Notes: generated from the sequence alone by a model not told the origin. A stretch of DNA of 64,000 nt from Micromonospora globbae (GCF_003610785.1 NZ_RAQQ01000002.1:62001-126000); one strand, 5' to 3'. Numbered from the stretch's first letter, positions 21,434 through 31,548 are shown. Made by a program: numbers and translations.

Positions 21434-22680
21434 CCGCCCGGGCGGTGGTCACCGGCGTCGGGGTGGTCGCGCCGAGCGGGATCGGCGCGGACGCGCACTG
21501 GCGTACGGTGCTGGCCGGCACCCGGCGCACCGGCCCGATCACCCTGTTCGACCCGGCCGGCTACCCGACCCGGCTCGCCGGGGAGGTGCCCGGCTTCGAG
21601 GCCGCCGCGTACGCGGAGAACCGCCGGCTCGTGCAGACCGACCGGTGGACGCACCTGGCGTTCGCGGCCACCCGGCTCGCCCTGGCCGACGCCGGCCTGC
21701 CCGACCGCTCACCCGACCCGTACGGCTACGCGGTCACGCTGGCCAGCTCCTCCGGCGGCAACCTGTTCGGCCAGCGGGAGCTGCAACGGCTGTGGGGCGG
21801 GCCGACGCGCACCGTCGGGGCGTACCAGTCCATCGCCTGGTTCTACGCGGCCAGCGTGGGCCAGCTCTCCATCCACCACCAGTTCAAGGGGCCGTGCGGG
21901 GTGCTGGTCAGCGAGGCGGCCGGTGGGCTGGACAGCCTCGCGCACGCGGCCCGGTCGGTGCGCCGCGGCACGCCGGTGGTGATCGCCGGGGGGACCGAGT
22001 GCCCGCTGAGCCCGTACGCCCTCACCTGCCAGCTCGCGAACGGGCTGCTCAGCGACGTCGCGGACCCCGAGCGGGCGTACCGGCCGTTCGACGCCGCAGC
22101 GAGCGGCTACGTCCCGGCCGAGGGCGGGGCGGTCTTCGTCGTCGAGGAGCTGGGACACGCGCTGGCCCGCGGCGCGCGCGTCTACGGCGAGCTGACCGGG
22201 TGGGGAGCCACGCACGACGCCGCGCACACCGGCCCGGAGAGCGCCGGCGACCCGGTCCAGTACGCCCGGGCCATGCGGCTCGCCCTGGACCGCGCCGGCG
22301 TGGAGCCGGGGGACGTGGACGTCGTGCTGCCCGACGCGCTGGGCGTGCCCCGGTACGACCGCACGGAGGCCACCGCGCTGCGCGCCGTCTTCGGTGACCG
22401 CCCGCCCCCGGTCAGCACCGCGAAGCCGCTCACCGGCCGGGCGCACCAGGGCGGCGCCGCGCTCGACGTGGCCACCGCGCTGCTCGCGTTCCGGCACGAC
22501 ACCCTGCCCGCCTCGGCCGGCCCCGACGAGGTGGCCGCCGGCTGCGAGCTGGACTTCCTGCGGGAGCACCGCCGCCCCCGCACCCGGCTGGCGCTCGTGT
22601 GCGCCCGGGGCTTCGACGGCTACAACAGCGCGCTGGTCCTGCGCGGGGCCGCGCCGGCGAGGGAGGACGAGGATGGCTGA
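21430..22680 (+). CDS. type II PKS ketosynthase beta subunit / chain length factor
   Basis: A 416-residue KS-like protein starting at GTG 21430, overlapping KS-alpha by four bases. The active-site cysteine is absent, as expected for a chain length factor. The corresponding segment reads [18 protein letters not shown]. In most chain length factors that region is AEQAGGLD, with a conserved Gln linked to malonyl decarboxylation. Here the Gln position is Ala163. The KS His motifs are also degenerate ([17 protein letters not shown]). It sets chain length with KS-alpha. Confidence 0.94.
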   Translation: MTARAVVTGVGVVAPSGIGADAHWRTVLAGTRRTGPITLFDPAGYPTRLAGEVPGFEAAAYAENRRLVQTDRWTHLAFAATRLALADAGLPDRSPDPYGYAVTLASSSGGNLFGQRELQRLWGGPTRTVGAYQSIAWFYAASVGQLSIHHQFKGPCGVLVSEAAGGLDSLAHAARSVRRGTPVVIAGGTECPLSPYALTCQLANGLLSDVADPERAYRPFDAAASGYVPAEGGAVFVVEELGHALARGARVYGELTGWGATHDAAHTGPESAGDPVQYARAMRLALDRAGVEPGDVDVVLPDALGVPRYDRTEATALRAVFGDRPPPVSTAKPLTGRAHQGGAALDVATALLAFRHDTLPASAGPDEVAAGCELDFLREHRRPRTRLALVCARGFDGYNSALVLRGAAPAREDEDG

Positions 22681-22990
22681 GCAGCGGGCGCGGGTGGTGT
22701 TCCTGGTCCGGGTGCCGGCCGCGCGCACCGAGGCGTTCCTGGCCGCGTACGAGGCGATCCGTCACCAGGTGGCCGGCGGGGTGCCGGGGCACCTCGTCGA
22801 CCAGGTGTGCCGGTCGTCGGCCGACCCGGAGCAGTGGCTCATCACCAGCGAGTGGGCCAGCCTCGCCGACTTCGAGAGCTGGGAGCGCAGCCCCGAGCAC
22901 CGGGAGCTGGTCCGGCCCATGCGGGAGTGCTTCACCGACGCCCGCTCGCTGCGCTTCCACGTTCACGCACAGACCCCCACCCCGGCCTGA
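22673..22990 (+). CDS. SchA/CurD-like or antibiotic-monooxygenase-fold protein
   Basis: A 105-residue dimeric alpha-beta barrel type protein starting at ATG 22673, overlapping the CLF gene by 8 bp, with GGAGGACGAGG upstream. It has VVFLVRVPAARTEAFLAAYE, a central DQVCRSSADPEQWLITSEWA and EHRELVRPM, as seen in small cofactor-free monooxygenases and in the SchA/CurD/WhiE ORFI family of spore-pigment clusters. The likely role is quinone-forming oxidation or cyclisation assistance. It is the last gene of the plus-strand polyketide operon. Confidence 0.8.
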   Translation: MAEQRARVVFLVRVPAARTEAFLAAYEAIRHQVAGGVPGHLVDQVCRSSADPEQWLITSEWASLADFESWERSPEHRELVRPMRECFTDARSLRFHVHAQTPTPA

Positions 22991-22994
22991 GCGC

Positions 22995-23021
22995 CCCGGC
23001 CGGCCGCGACGTCCGGCCGGG
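22995..23021 (+). terminator. terminator of the polyketide operon
   Basis: CCCGGCCGG (22995-23003) pairs with 23013-23021 across a 9-nt loop, starting 4 bp after the last stop of the operon. Confidence 0.55.
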
Positions 23022-23061
23022 CCGCCGGTAGGGTCGGCCCGCGGGAAGGGTGGTGCCGACG

Positions 23062-23535
23062 GTGGCGTACCAGGTGGCGGTCTGCGGGCCGGCGGACGCG
23101 ACGGACACGGAGGTGGCGCAGGCCCGCCGTGTCGGTGAGCTGCTCGCCGAGCGGGGTGCCACCGTCCTCTGCGGAGGCGGCGGCGGGGTGATGGCCGCGG
23201 TCGCCGCCGGCGCCCGCGCCCGCGGCGGCCTGGTCGTCGGCGTACGCCCCGACGACGGGAACGTCCCCGGCCCGTCCGCCGACGTGTCCGTGACGATCAG
23301 CACCAACCTGGGGCAGGCCCGCAACGCGGTGCTGGTGTGGAGCGCCGACGCGGTGATCGCCGTGGGCGGCTCCTGGGGCACTCTCAGCGAGGTGGCGCTG
23401 GCCATGCGGCGGGGCGGCGTGCCGGTGGTGCTGCTGGGCGGGTGGCGGGTGTTCGACGGCGGCGGCGCGGCGGTCGCCGGGCCGGTGCCGGTGACCAACC
23501 CGGAGGAGGCCGTACGGCTGGTGCTGCCGGACTGA
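23062..23535 (+). CDS. LOG-like Rossmann protein (TIGR00725 type)
   Basis: I prefer GTG 23062 (VAYQVAVCG...) because GGGAAGG sits about 12 bp upstream; GTG 23050 directly abuts that site. The 157-residue product has the nucleotide-fold core ATVLCGGGGGVMAAVAAGA and VGGSWGTLSEVALAMRRGG. These are variants of the PGGxGT signature of LOG/lysine decarboxylase-like proteins. The short size and sequence fit the TIGR00725 subgroup of unknown function. It may hydrolyse a nucleotide-like substrate. It follows the polyketide operon terminator and is probably unrelated to it. Confidence 0.8.
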   Translation: MAYQVAVCGPADATDTEVAQARRVGELLAERGATVLCGGGGGVMAAVAAGARARGGLVVGVRPDDGNVPGPSADVSVTISTNLGQARNAVLVWSADAVIAVGGSWGTLSEVALAMRRGGVPVVLLGGWRVFDGGGAAVAGPVPVTNPEEAVRLVLPD

Positions 23536-23561
23536 GCGGAGGCCGCCGGCCGGCGCGAGCG

Positions 23562-23966
23562 TCATCCGGCCGACGGGTCGCTCTGCGCCCGGTAGGCGGC
23601 GGCCAGCCGCTTCGGCGCCCGGTCGTACCACGCCTCGACCATCAGCTCGGTCAGCTCCGTCGTGTCGATCCGGTCGAGCCGGACCAGCACGGCCGGGTAG
23701 CCGTCGAGGTGCGGGATGGTGAAGTAGACGTCGGGGTCGTCGGCGAGCAACGCCTCCTTGGCGCCCAGGTCGGGCACCCGCGCGCCGAGGATCGGGCCGT
23801 CCGGCGCCGCGTCGCCGAGCGCGGCCAGGTCCGGCTTGCGCAGCGGCCGCTCCCACACGAACAGCTTGTTCCGCACCCGCCACGCCGGCAGGCCGTCGTA
23901 CGACGGGTACTCGGATGTCTCCGGCAGGCTCGCGGCGATCCGGCGGACGTCGTCCCAGCTGGCCAT
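23562..23966 (-). CDS. MmcQ/YjbR family protein
   Basis: A 134-residue protein starting MASWDDVRRIAASLPETSEY, with WRVRNKLFVWERPL, HLDGYPAVLVRL and AWYDRAPKRLAA. This is the CyaY-like YjbR fold (formerly called a DNA-binding MmcQ family). Members are small cytosolic proteins of poorly defined role. It converges on the LOG-like gene with only 26 bp between stops. Confidence 0.85.
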   Translation of the reverse strand: MASWDDVRRIAASLPETSEYPSYDGLPAWRVRNKLFVWERPLRKPDLAALGDAAPDGPILGARVPDLGAKEALLADDPDVYFTIPHLDGYPAVLVRLDRIDTTELTELMVEAWYDRAPKRLAAAYRAQSDPSAG

Positions 23967-24120
23967 CCGCCCAGCCTACGGCCCCCGGCCGCCGTCGGGA
24001 TCCCGCCGCTCGCCGACCCGCGAGGGCCGTCCCGGTCGGCGCCGGCGCACCGTCGGGCCGATTGACGGGCTGCGTCGACTGCGGCTACGGTCCTGCCTCG
24101 ACCGAGGCCCGGGGGGACCG

Positions 24121-25236
24121 ATGGGTGAGCCGACCGTGACCGACCTGCCGGCCGAGACGCCGCCGGTCTGCCTGACCGACTTCGCCGCGCGCGCCCGGGC
24201 GGTGCTGCCCGCCGACGTGTGGGACTACGTGAACGGGGGCAGCGGCGCCGAGGTGACTCTCACCGCGAACCGCGCCGCCCTCGACCGGGTCGCGGTCCTG
24301 CCCCGGATGCTGTGTGGGGTGGAGCTGCCGGACCTGACTACCCCCCTGCTCGGCCGCCCGTACGCGATGCCGGCGGGCGTGGCGCCGATGGCGTACCAGC
24401 GGCTGCTGCACCCCGACGGCGAGCGGGCGCTGGCCGGGGCGGCGGCCACGGCGGGCGTTCCCTACCTGGCCAGCACGCTCAGCAGCACCCCCGTCGAGGA
24501 CGTGGCCGCCACCGGCGCGGAGGTCTGGTTCCAGCTCTACTGGCTGCGGGAGCGTTCGCTGGTCCTCGACCTGCTGGCGCGGGCCCGGGACGCCGGCTGC
24601 CGGGCGCTGGTCGTCACCGTGGACGTCCCGGTGCTCGGCCGGCGCTTCCGCGACCTCCGCAACGCGTTCCGGCTGCCCGCCGAGGTGGTCGCCGCGAACC
24701 TGCCCCACGGCCGGGACGACCTGGCGCACCTCGGCACGCCCGGGGTGTCGCCGGTCCCGGCGCGGTCCGGGGCGGTGTTCGCCCCCGCGCTGCGCTGGGC
24801 CGACCTCGCGTGGCTGCGTGAGCAGGTCGACCTGCCGCTGGTGGTCAAGGGGGTGCTCGACCCGCGTGACGCGCGGGAGGCCGTGGCGCGGGGAGCGGAC
24901 GCGGTGGTGGTCTCCAACCACGGCGGCCGGCAACTCGACGGGGCGCCGGCCAGCGTCACGATGCTGCCGGAGGTCGTCGAGGCCGTGGGTGACCGGTGTG
25001 AGGTGCTCCTCGACAGCGGCGTCCGCGGTGGCACCGACGTGCTGCGCGCGCTCGCCCTCGGCGCGGCCGGGGTGCTCGTCGGCCGGCCGCTGCTGTGGGC
25101 CCTCGCGGCGGGCGGGCGGCCCGCCGCGGAGGAGGCGCTGGCCCTGCTCGCCGGCGAGCTGCGGGACGCGCTCGCGCTGGCCGGGTGCGCCGATCCGGCC
25201 TCGGCGCGCGAGCTGCGCACCCTCGTCACCAGCTGA
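24121..25236 (+). CDS. FMN-dependent alpha-hydroxy-acid oxidase/dehydrogenase
   Basis: A 371-residue TIM barrel starting at ATG 24121. Signature segments are PAGVAPMAYQRLLHPDGERA, WFQLYWLRERSL, VVKGVLDPRDA (FMN-contacting Lys), VVSNHGGRQLDGAPAS (catalytic His in SNHGGRQ) and DSGVRGGTDVLRALALGA. These are diagnostic of the glycolate/lactate oxidase family, which oxidises L-2-hydroxy acids to keto acids with FMN. The exact substrate, and whether O2 or another acceptor is used, cannot be told. The gene stands alone. Confidence 0.92.
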   Translation: MGEPTVTDLPAETPPVCLTDFAARARAVLPADVWDYVNGGSGAEVTLTANRAALDRVAVLPRMLCGVELPDLTTPLLGRPYAMPAGVAPMAYQRLLHPDGERALAGAAATAGVPYLASTLSSTPVEDVAATGAEVWFQLYWLRERSLVLDLLARARDAGCRALVVTVDVPVLGRRFRDLRNAFRLPAEVVAANLPHGRDDLAHLGTPGVSPVPARSGAVFAPALRWADLAWLREQVDLPLVVKGVLDPRDAREAVARGADAVVVSNHGGRQLDGAPASVTMLPEVVEAVGDRCEVLLDSGVRGGTDVLRALALGAAGVLVGRPLLWALAAGGRPAAEEALALLAGELRDALALAGCADPASARELRTLVTS

Positions 25237-25291
25237 GCGGCCACGGCCTGACACACCGCGTTCACCCGATGGCAATGCGCGACGGCCGCCG

Positions 25292-25320
25292 TTCCGGCGT
25301 CCTGGATGGACGGTCATAAT
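25292..25320 (+). promoter_or_regulatory. candidate promoter giving a leaderless transcript
   Basis: CATAAT at 25315-25320 resembles a -10 box and lies 7 bp before ATG 25328. A weak TTCCGG lies 17 bp further upstream. Transcription would start about at the ATG, consistent with the lack of any Shine-Dalgarno sequence. Confidence 0.4.
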
Positions 25321-25327
25321 GGGCGGC

Positions 25328-25579
25328 ATGGTTGCCTGGGAGTACGCCCTGCTGGTCCGCCGCTACCAGGGGCAGGGCCGCAATTTCCACGTGTCGTTCG
25401 TCTGGTACGGCCCCGACGGCTCCCGCAAGGACGTCACCGCCTACGGCGACACGGCGATCGCACACCTCAACCGGGTCGGCCGGGAGGGCTGGGAGCTGGT
25501 CTCCGCCGCCGAGGACGTCAACAACGTGCAGGGCAGCACCGAGGTGCACCGCTACCACCTGAAGCGCCCCCTGGCCTGA
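25328..25579 (+). CDS. DUF4177-like small protein
   Basis: An 83-residue soluble protein starting at ATG 25328 (an in-frame ATG at 25319 would add three residues). WEYALLVRRYQGQG at the start and LNRVGREGWELVSAAEDV in the middle fit the DUF4177 pattern, in which a short beta sheet is followed by a GWELV motif. Function is unknown. The gene has no visible ribosome site, which goes with the suspected leaderless start. Confidence 0.7.
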   Translation: MVAWEYALLVRRYQGQGRNFHVSFVWYGPDGSRKDVTAYGDTAIAHLNRVGREGWELVSAAEDVNNVQGSTEVHRYHLKRPLA

Positions 25580-25661
25580 CACCCACCCGCCGCGCCCACC
25601 CACCCACCCGCCGGCGCCCGCCCCCCGGCGCCCCCGGCGGCCCGCCGCCCCCGCACACCCC

Positions 25662-25722
25662 GTCGATCATGAGGTTGACGGGCGGGAGAGCGCTCCCGGA
25701 CCCCGCCAACGTCATGATCGAC
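25662..25722. repeat. palindromic intergenic repeat with 11-bp terminal inverted repeats
   Basis: GTCGATCATGA (25662-25672) is exactly inverted at 25712-25722. The inner sequence is also largely self-complementary (GTTGACGGGCGGG against CCCCGCCAAC around GGGAGAGCGCTCCC), so the whole 61-bp block can form a long hairpin. It encodes nothing. I recall similar GATCATGA-ended elements between genes in Micromonospora genomes. It could be a MITE-like or REP-like element. Confidence 0.75.
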
Positions 25723-25763
25723 AGGCCCCGGGCCCCAGGCCCCGGGCCCCAGCCCGGGGCCTG
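25722..25763. terminator. terminator hairpin between the DUF4177-like gene and glyA
   Basis: CAGGCCCCGGG (25722-25732) pairs exactly with 25753-25763. The loop contains a further GGCCCCGGGCC palindrome. It lies 10 bp beyond the glyA stop on the minus strand and can serve both convergent genes. Confidence 0.7.
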
Positions 25764-25773
25764 TCGGGCCGGG

Positions 25774-27213
25774 TCAGGTCAGGTCGACCGTCGGGTACAG
25801 GGGGAAGCCGGTCAGCAGCTCGCTGGCCTGGCGGCTGACCTTGTCGGCGACGGCCGCGTCGAGCGCGTACTTGGCCTTCGACGGGGTGCCGTCCGCGTTC
25901 GCGCCGGGGCGGGTCTGGCTCAGCACGGTGTGGATCAGCTCGGCGATCGTGTCCATCTCGGCGGTGCCGAGACCCCGCGTGGTCAGGGCCGGGGTGCCGA
26001 TGCGGATGCCCGAGGTGTACCAGGCGCCGTTCGGGTCCTGCGGGACCGAGTTGCGGTTGGTGACGATGCCCGCGTCCAGCAGCGCCTGCTCGGCCTGGCG
26101 ACCGGTCAGCCCGTACGAGGTGACGTCGATGATCGCCAGGTGGTTGTCCGTGCCGCCGGTGACGAGGGTGGCGCCGCGGCGGAGCAGCCCCTCGGCGAGC
26201 GCCTGCGCGTTGGCCACGATCCGCTGGGCGTAGTCGGCGAAGTCGGGGCGGCGAGCCTCGGCGAGCGCGACCGCCTTGGCGGCCATCACGTGCGGCAGCG
26301 GGCCGCCGAGCACCATGGGGCAGCCGCGGTCCACCTGCTCGGCCAGCTCCGGCTGGCAGAGCACCATGCCGCCGCGCGGGCCGCGCAGCGACTTGTGGGT
26401 GGTCGTGGTGACGATGTGCGCGTGCGGCACCGGGTCGAAGTCGCCGGTGAAGACCTTGCCGGCCACGAGGCCGGCGAAGTGGGCCATGTCCACCATGAAG
26501 GTGGCGCCCACCGAGTCGGCGATCTCCCGCATGATCCGGAAGTTGACCTTCCGGGGGTACGCCGAGTAGCCGGCTACCAGGATCAGCGGCTTGAACTCGC
26601 GGGCCGCCTCGGCGACCTTGTCGTAGTCGATGAGGCCCGTCGCCGGGTCGGTGCCGTAGCTGCGCTGGTCGAACATCTTGCCCGAGATGTTCGGGCGGAA
26701 GCCGTGGGTGAGGTGGCCGCCGGCGTCCAGCGACATGCCGAGCATCCGCTGGTTGCCCAGCTCGCGGCGCAGCGCGAACCAGTCCGCCTCGGTGAGGTCG
26801 TTGACCTGGCGCGCCTGCGCCCTCTTCAGCGCCGGGGCCTCCACCCGGTCGGCCAGCACCGCCCAGAACGCCACGAGGTTCGCGTCGATGCCCGAGTGCG
26901 GCTGGACGTACGCGTGGGCGGCGCCGAACAGCTCGCGGGCGTGCTCGGCGGCGAGCGCCTCGACGGTGTCCACGTTCTGGCAGCCGGCGTAGAAGCGGCG
27001 GCCCACCGTGCCCTCGGCGTACTTGTCGCTGAACCAGTTGCCCATGGCGAGCAGGGTCGCCGGGGAGGCGTAGTTCTCGCTGGCGATCAACTTGAGCGAC
27101 TCGCGCTGGTCGGCCAGCTCGGCGGCGATGGCGTCGGCCACCCGGGGTTCGACGGCGCGGATCACCTCGAGCGCGCTGCGGAAGGCGGTGGACTCGGCAT
27201 TCGGCGACGACAT
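25774..27213 (-). CDS. glyA: serine hydroxymethyltransferase
   Basis: The 479-residue PLP enzyme starts at ATG 27213 with GGAGGT upstream. It interconverts serine plus tetrahydrofolate with glycine plus 5,10-methylene-THF. Motifs include [63 protein letters not shown] and the PLP lysine in [14 protein letters not shown]. It is some 50-60 residues longer than E. coli GlyA because of an insert after about residue 115 ([14 protein letters not shown]...[10 protein letters not shown]), the form seen in some actinobacteria. A ZTP riboswitch lies in the leader, tying expression to folate/purine status. Confidence 0.96.
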   Translation of the reverse strand: MSSPNAESTAFRSALEVIRAVEPRVADAIAAELADQRESLKLIASENYASPATLLAMGNWFSDKYAEGTVGRRFYAGCQNVDTVEALAAEHARELFGAAHAYVQPHSGIDANLVAFWAVLADRVEAPALKRAQARQVNDLTEADWFALRRELGNQRMLGMSLDAGGHLTHGFRPNISGKMFDQRSYGTDPATGLIDYDKVAEAAREFKPLILVAGYSAYPRKVNFRIMREIADSVGATFMVDMAHFAGLVAGKVFTGDFDPVPHAHIVTTTTHKSLRGPRGGMVLCQPELAEQVDRGCPMVLGGPLPHVMAAKAVALAEARRPDFADYAQRIVANAQALAEGLLRRGATLVTGGTDNHLAIIDVTSYGLTGRQAEQALLDAGIVTNRNSVPQDPNGAWYTSGIRIGTPALTTRGLGTAEMDTIAELIHTVLSQTRPGANADGTPSKAKYALDAAVADKVSRQASELLTGFPLYPTVDLT

Positions 27214-27237
27214 GCGACCTCCTACTCACGTACGGAA

Positions 27238-27320
27238 GGCCCAGGCGCTCGGCATGCGTCCTCGTGACGGGGCCGCTCCCCGATGGTTCTCCATCCCCAC
27301 GCGCCAGTAACGGCCCGGCC
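27238..27320 (-). promoter_or_regulatory. ZTP (pfl) riboswitch upstream of glyA
   Basis: Read on the minus strand, the leader contains, in order, the conserved pfl/ZTP elements: UUACUGGCGC (27309-27301), a GGAUGG-type hairpin closing as GAUGG/CCAUC (27295-27282), CGGGGAGCGG (27282-27273), and after a variable linker GCCGAGCGCCUGGGCC (27253-27238). The ACUGGCG and CGCCUGGGC blocks form the pseudoknotted ZTP pocket in characterised examples. glyA is a known target class. It ends 24 nt before the AUG, so translational control by exposing GGAGGU is plausible. ZTP accumulation under folate limitation should raise expression. Confidence 0.87.
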
Positions 27321-27549
27321 CGATCCTACCCAACCGGCCGCCGGAGGCCCGGACGACCTCGCCGGGGGTTGGGCGCGGCGCGACCCGCGGTGGGGCGGTG
27401 CCGGTGCACGTGGCGCCGGCCGGAGGCGGAACTAGGGTGCACACGGCGGTCGGCAGGACGTGCCCGACCGGCTCACGTCGGAACAGCACCGCCGGACGGC
27501 CGAGCCCGGCTGGGCGAGCTGGCCCGGCCACCGGAGCCCCCGGCACGGC

Positions 27550-27577
27550 GACGGGCCCGGCGGTCGCCGGGCCCGTC
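27550..27577 (-). terminator. terminator of the hemerythrin gene
   Basis: GACGGGCCCGGCG (27550-27562) pairs perfectly with 27565-27577 (2-nt loop as drawn, so the tip will open). It lies 17 bp past the stop on the minus strand. Confidence 0.75.
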
Positions 27578-27594
27578 GGTGCCGTTCGCGGCCG

Positions 27595-28095
27595 TCAGGC
27601 GCGCACGGCGTCGAGGGACTTCTTGACCGCCTTCGGGTCCGACGGCTTGCGCGGCGCGTCGTCGCGAAGCTCGATCATCCGCGCGCCGATCTCCTGGAGC
27701 TGCTTGCGGCCCAGCGCGTCACGCACCTTGGGGAACCACTCCTGCTCCTCCTCCTCGACGTGGTGCAGCACGTTCTCGATGAGCACCGTCGTCTTGGCGT
27801 TGAAGTGCTCGTCCTCGGCGTCCATGGCGAACAGCTCGGCGCAGAGCACGTCCGCCACGTGGTGCTCCTCGTAGGACTCGAGGATGTCGTCCTCCAGGTC
27901 CGGCAGGAGCCGGCGGACCTCCGGGTACATCACCTCGTTCTCCAGGTAGGTGTGCACGGTGAGCGCCTCGATGATCTGCCCGACCAGCTTCTGCCGCTGG
28001 TCCGCCGGGCCCTCCTCGGCGTCCTGGAACGCCTTGAACAGGCGGCGCATCTCCTTGTGGTCCTCCTTGAGCAGGACGATGGCATCGGTGGACAC
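27595..28095 (-). CDS. hemerythrin-like HHE domain protein
   Basis: A 166-residue all-helical protein starting MSTDAIVLLKEDHKEMRRLF. The iron-ligand pattern of HHE domains is visible: EDHKEM, VHTYLENEVMYPE, YEEHHVADVL and HHVEEEEQEWFP. Such cytosolic di-iron proteins sense or handle O2, NO or iron stress. The C-terminal about 30 residues are basic and probably flexible. It is transcribed alone, between its own terminator and that of the subtilase gene. Confidence 0.9.
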   Translation of the reverse strand: MSTDAIVLLKEDHKEMRRLFKAFQDAEEGPADQRQKLVGQIIEALTVHTYLENEVMYPEVRRLLPDLEDDILESYEEHHVADVLCAELFAMDAEDEHFNAKTTVLIENVLHHVEEEEQEWFPKVRDALGRKQLQEIGARMIELRDDAPRKPSDPKAVKKSLDAVRA

Positions 28096-28157
28096 CGGGT
28101 GACCTCCTAGGTGTGTCGGGTGGTCGTCCGGTACCCCGGCGGTGACGTGCGGAAACG

Positions 28158-28190
28158 GGTGGGGCCCGGCACGACGCGCCGGGCCCCACC
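28158..28190 (-). terminator. terminator of the subtilase gene
   Basis: GGTGGGGCCCGGC (28158-28170) pairs perfectly with 28178-28190 over a 7-nt loop, 18 bp after the minus-strand stop. Confidence 0.8.
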
Positions 28191-28208
28191 GTCATCGGTG
28201 CGTCGTGG

Positions 28209-29696
<1,488 letters not shown>

Positions 29697-29732
29697 ACAG
29701 ACTCCCAAGGGGGCCGTACATCGCCGCTCGGG

Positions 29733-29750
29733 TGCCCCTGGGCAGGGGCA
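29733..29750 (-). terminator. short hairpin between nnrD-like and subtilase genes
   Basis: TGCCCCT (29733-29739) pairs with AGGGGCA (29744-29750) across GGGC. It lies 94 bp after the dehydratase stop and 36 bp before the protease start, so it may terminate the first gene or be part of the second gene's leader. Confidence 0.4.
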
Positions 29751-29844
29751 ACCGGGCGGGAGACGGGCAGGATGCCGCCTCCGTTGGGACAGCGCCGGAG
29801 GTGGACGCGGCGTTACACCGCGGCGACGGTCGGGCGAATCCGTG

Positions 29845-30714
29845 TCAGACGGTGGCGATTGTGTGGGGGATCTCGTCCAGCAGCTCGCGGGCCAGGAAAC
29901 CGATCCGGCCGTACCGGGGGACGAGCCGCTGACCGCTCACCGCGTGGGCGAACGCCGCCCAGCACGCGGCCTGCGCGGGCTCGGCGCCGCGGGAGAGCAG
30001 GCCGGCGAGGAGCCCGGAACGCACGTCGCCGCTGCCGGAGGTGCCCAGCCCGGCGTCGCCGCTCTCCTCGCGCCAGCCCTGCCCGTCGGGCGCGGCGATG
30101 TGCCCGTAGAGCGAGACCACCGCGTCGTGGCGGGCGGCCAGCTCCGCGGCGTCGGCGTCGAGGTCGTCGCCGGGGTCGCGCCCGAGCAGGTGCCGCGCCT
30201 CGGTGAGGTTGGGGGTCAGCACCACCGGCCGGCCGGAGCCGACCAGCAGGTCCGGCTCGTGGCTGAGCGCGCCGAGGGCGTACGCGTCGAGCACGAGCGC
30301 CGTCCGCCGACCGGCCGCGTCGCGCACGAGGTGCAGCAGGCGCGCGGTCTCCTCGATCTCCTTGAGTCCCGGGCCGAGGGCGACCACGTCCGCCTCGGCG
30401 ACCAGCGCGGCGAGCTGGTCGCCCGGGTCACCGGCGAGCGCGCCGTCCCTGGTCTCCGGCAATCCCACGACGAGCGCCTCGGGCACCTGGATGCTGAGCG
30501 CGGCGGCGGTGGACTCCGCGGCGGCCAGTTGCAGCACGCCGGCGCCGGCCCGCAGGGCGGCCACGCCCGCCAGCAGCACCGCGCCGGGGGTGAACCGGGA
30601 CCCGCCGACCACCAGCACGGTGCCGCGGTTCTCCTTTCCGCCGGAGGGTACGGGCAACGCCCAGTCGCGCAGCAGGGCCGGGGTGATGACCCGCGGCTCA
30701 GATCGGTTCGGCAC
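29845..30714 (-). CDS. nnrD: ADP-dependent NAD(P)H-hydrate dehydratase
   Basis: A 289-residue ribokinase-like (CARKD) protein. It has NRGTVLVVGGSRFTPGAVLL, VVALGPGLKE, VLTPNLTEARHLLG and the catalytic loop AGLGTSGSGDVRSGLLAG with the Asp base of the GxGD motif (the family consensus is GTGDVL). It repairs hydrated NADH/NADPH. The epimerase domain often fused to it is absent, so this is the stand-alone form. Its start overlaps the end of the histidine phosphatase gene by 17 bp, indicating coupled translation. Confidence 0.87.
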   Translation of the reverse strand: MPNRSEPRVITPALLRDWALPVPSGGKENRGTVLVVGGSRFTPGAVLLAGVAALRAGAGVLQLAAAESTAAALSIQVPEALVVGLPETRDGALAGDPGDQLAALVAEADVVALGPGLKEIEETARLLHLVRDAAGRRTALVLDAYALGALSHEPDLLVGSGRPVVLTPNLTEARHLLGRDPGDDLDADAAELAARHDAVVSLYGHIAAPDGQGWREESGDAGLGTSGSGDVRSGLLAGLLSRGAEPAQAACWAAFAHAVSGQRLVPRYGRIGFLARELLDEIPHTIATV

Positions 30715-31429
30715 GTACCTCGTCCTCCCGTGTCGGATGGGCGCCCTGCTGGTGGAGGTGGCCGACCTCGTTGAAGCCGTCCAGGCGCAGCCGGCCGTCG
30801 TCGTCGGCCGACCAGCCGGTGATCGCGCAGTTGGCGATCACGTGCTGCCGGGTGAGCGCCATGAGCTCCGCCTCGGTCAACCCCTCGACGAGGTACCGGA
30901 GCACGAAGACCAGCGCGTCGTGGCCGAAGAGCAGCACCCGCTGCCCGCGGTGGTCACGGCGCAGGTCGCCGAGGAGCGCGCGCAACCGCAGCGCGACGTC
31001 GGTCCACGCCTCGCCGCCGGGCGGCCGGTAGTAGAACTTGCCCAGCCGGCGCCGCCGCGCCTCCTCGTCCGGGTAGCGGGCGCGTACGCCGTGCGGGGTC
31101 AGGCCGTCGAGGATGCCCAGCTCGCGGTCGCGCAACCGCTCGTCGCGGCTGAGCGGGACTCCGGTGTCCTCCAGCGCCAGCTCGGCGGTGCGGACCGCCC
31201 GCAGGTACGGCGAGGTCACCGCCACGTCCGGGCGGCGGCGCGGCGGCAGCGCGGCGAGCCAACGGCCGGTGGCGCGGGCCTGCTCCTCGCCGGTGGGGGA
31301 GAGCGGCACGTCGGCGTCGCGGTGGTCGAGGCCGATGAGTTCGGCGCCGGCGGACTCCGCGCGGGCCGCCGCCACGTTCGCCGTGCTCTCGCCGTGCCGG
31401 ACGATCCAGAGCCCCGCCAGTTCCGCCAT
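30698..31429 (-). CDS. histidine phosphatase (phosphoglycerate mutase-like)
   Basis: A 243-residue protein with the catalytic RHG motif in LWIVRHGESTANVAAARA, a second catalytic His in GQRVLLFGHDALVFVLRYLV, and TSPYLRAVRTAE. This is the histidine phosphatase clan. The extended C-terminal region (HVIANCAITGW ... GFNEVGHLHQQG) is typical of broad-specificity phosphatases. The substrate is unknown. It is first gene of a two-gene unit with the NAD(P)HX dehydratase. Confidence 0.88.
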   Translation of the reverse strand: MAELAGLWIVRHGESTANVAAARAESAGAELIGLDHRDADVPLSPTGEEQARATGRWLAALPPRRRPDVAVTSPYLRAVRTAELALEDTGVPLSRDERLRDRELGILDGLTPHGVRARYPDEEARRRRLGKFYYRPPGGEAWTDVALRLRALLGDLRRDHRGQRVLLFGHDALVFVLRYLVEGLTEAELMALTRQHVIANCAITGWSADDDGRLRLDGFNEVGHLHQQGAHPTREDEVRAEPI

Positions 31430-31548
31430 GCGGCAACCCCTACCCGCGGCCCTGCCCCGGATAACCGCCCGCCGCCCGGCCGGCGGGTGCGTGATCGCGG
31501 TGAGGCCGGGTAAGCGCCCGGCCCAGACGCAGGAAGGGGAGGTGCGCC

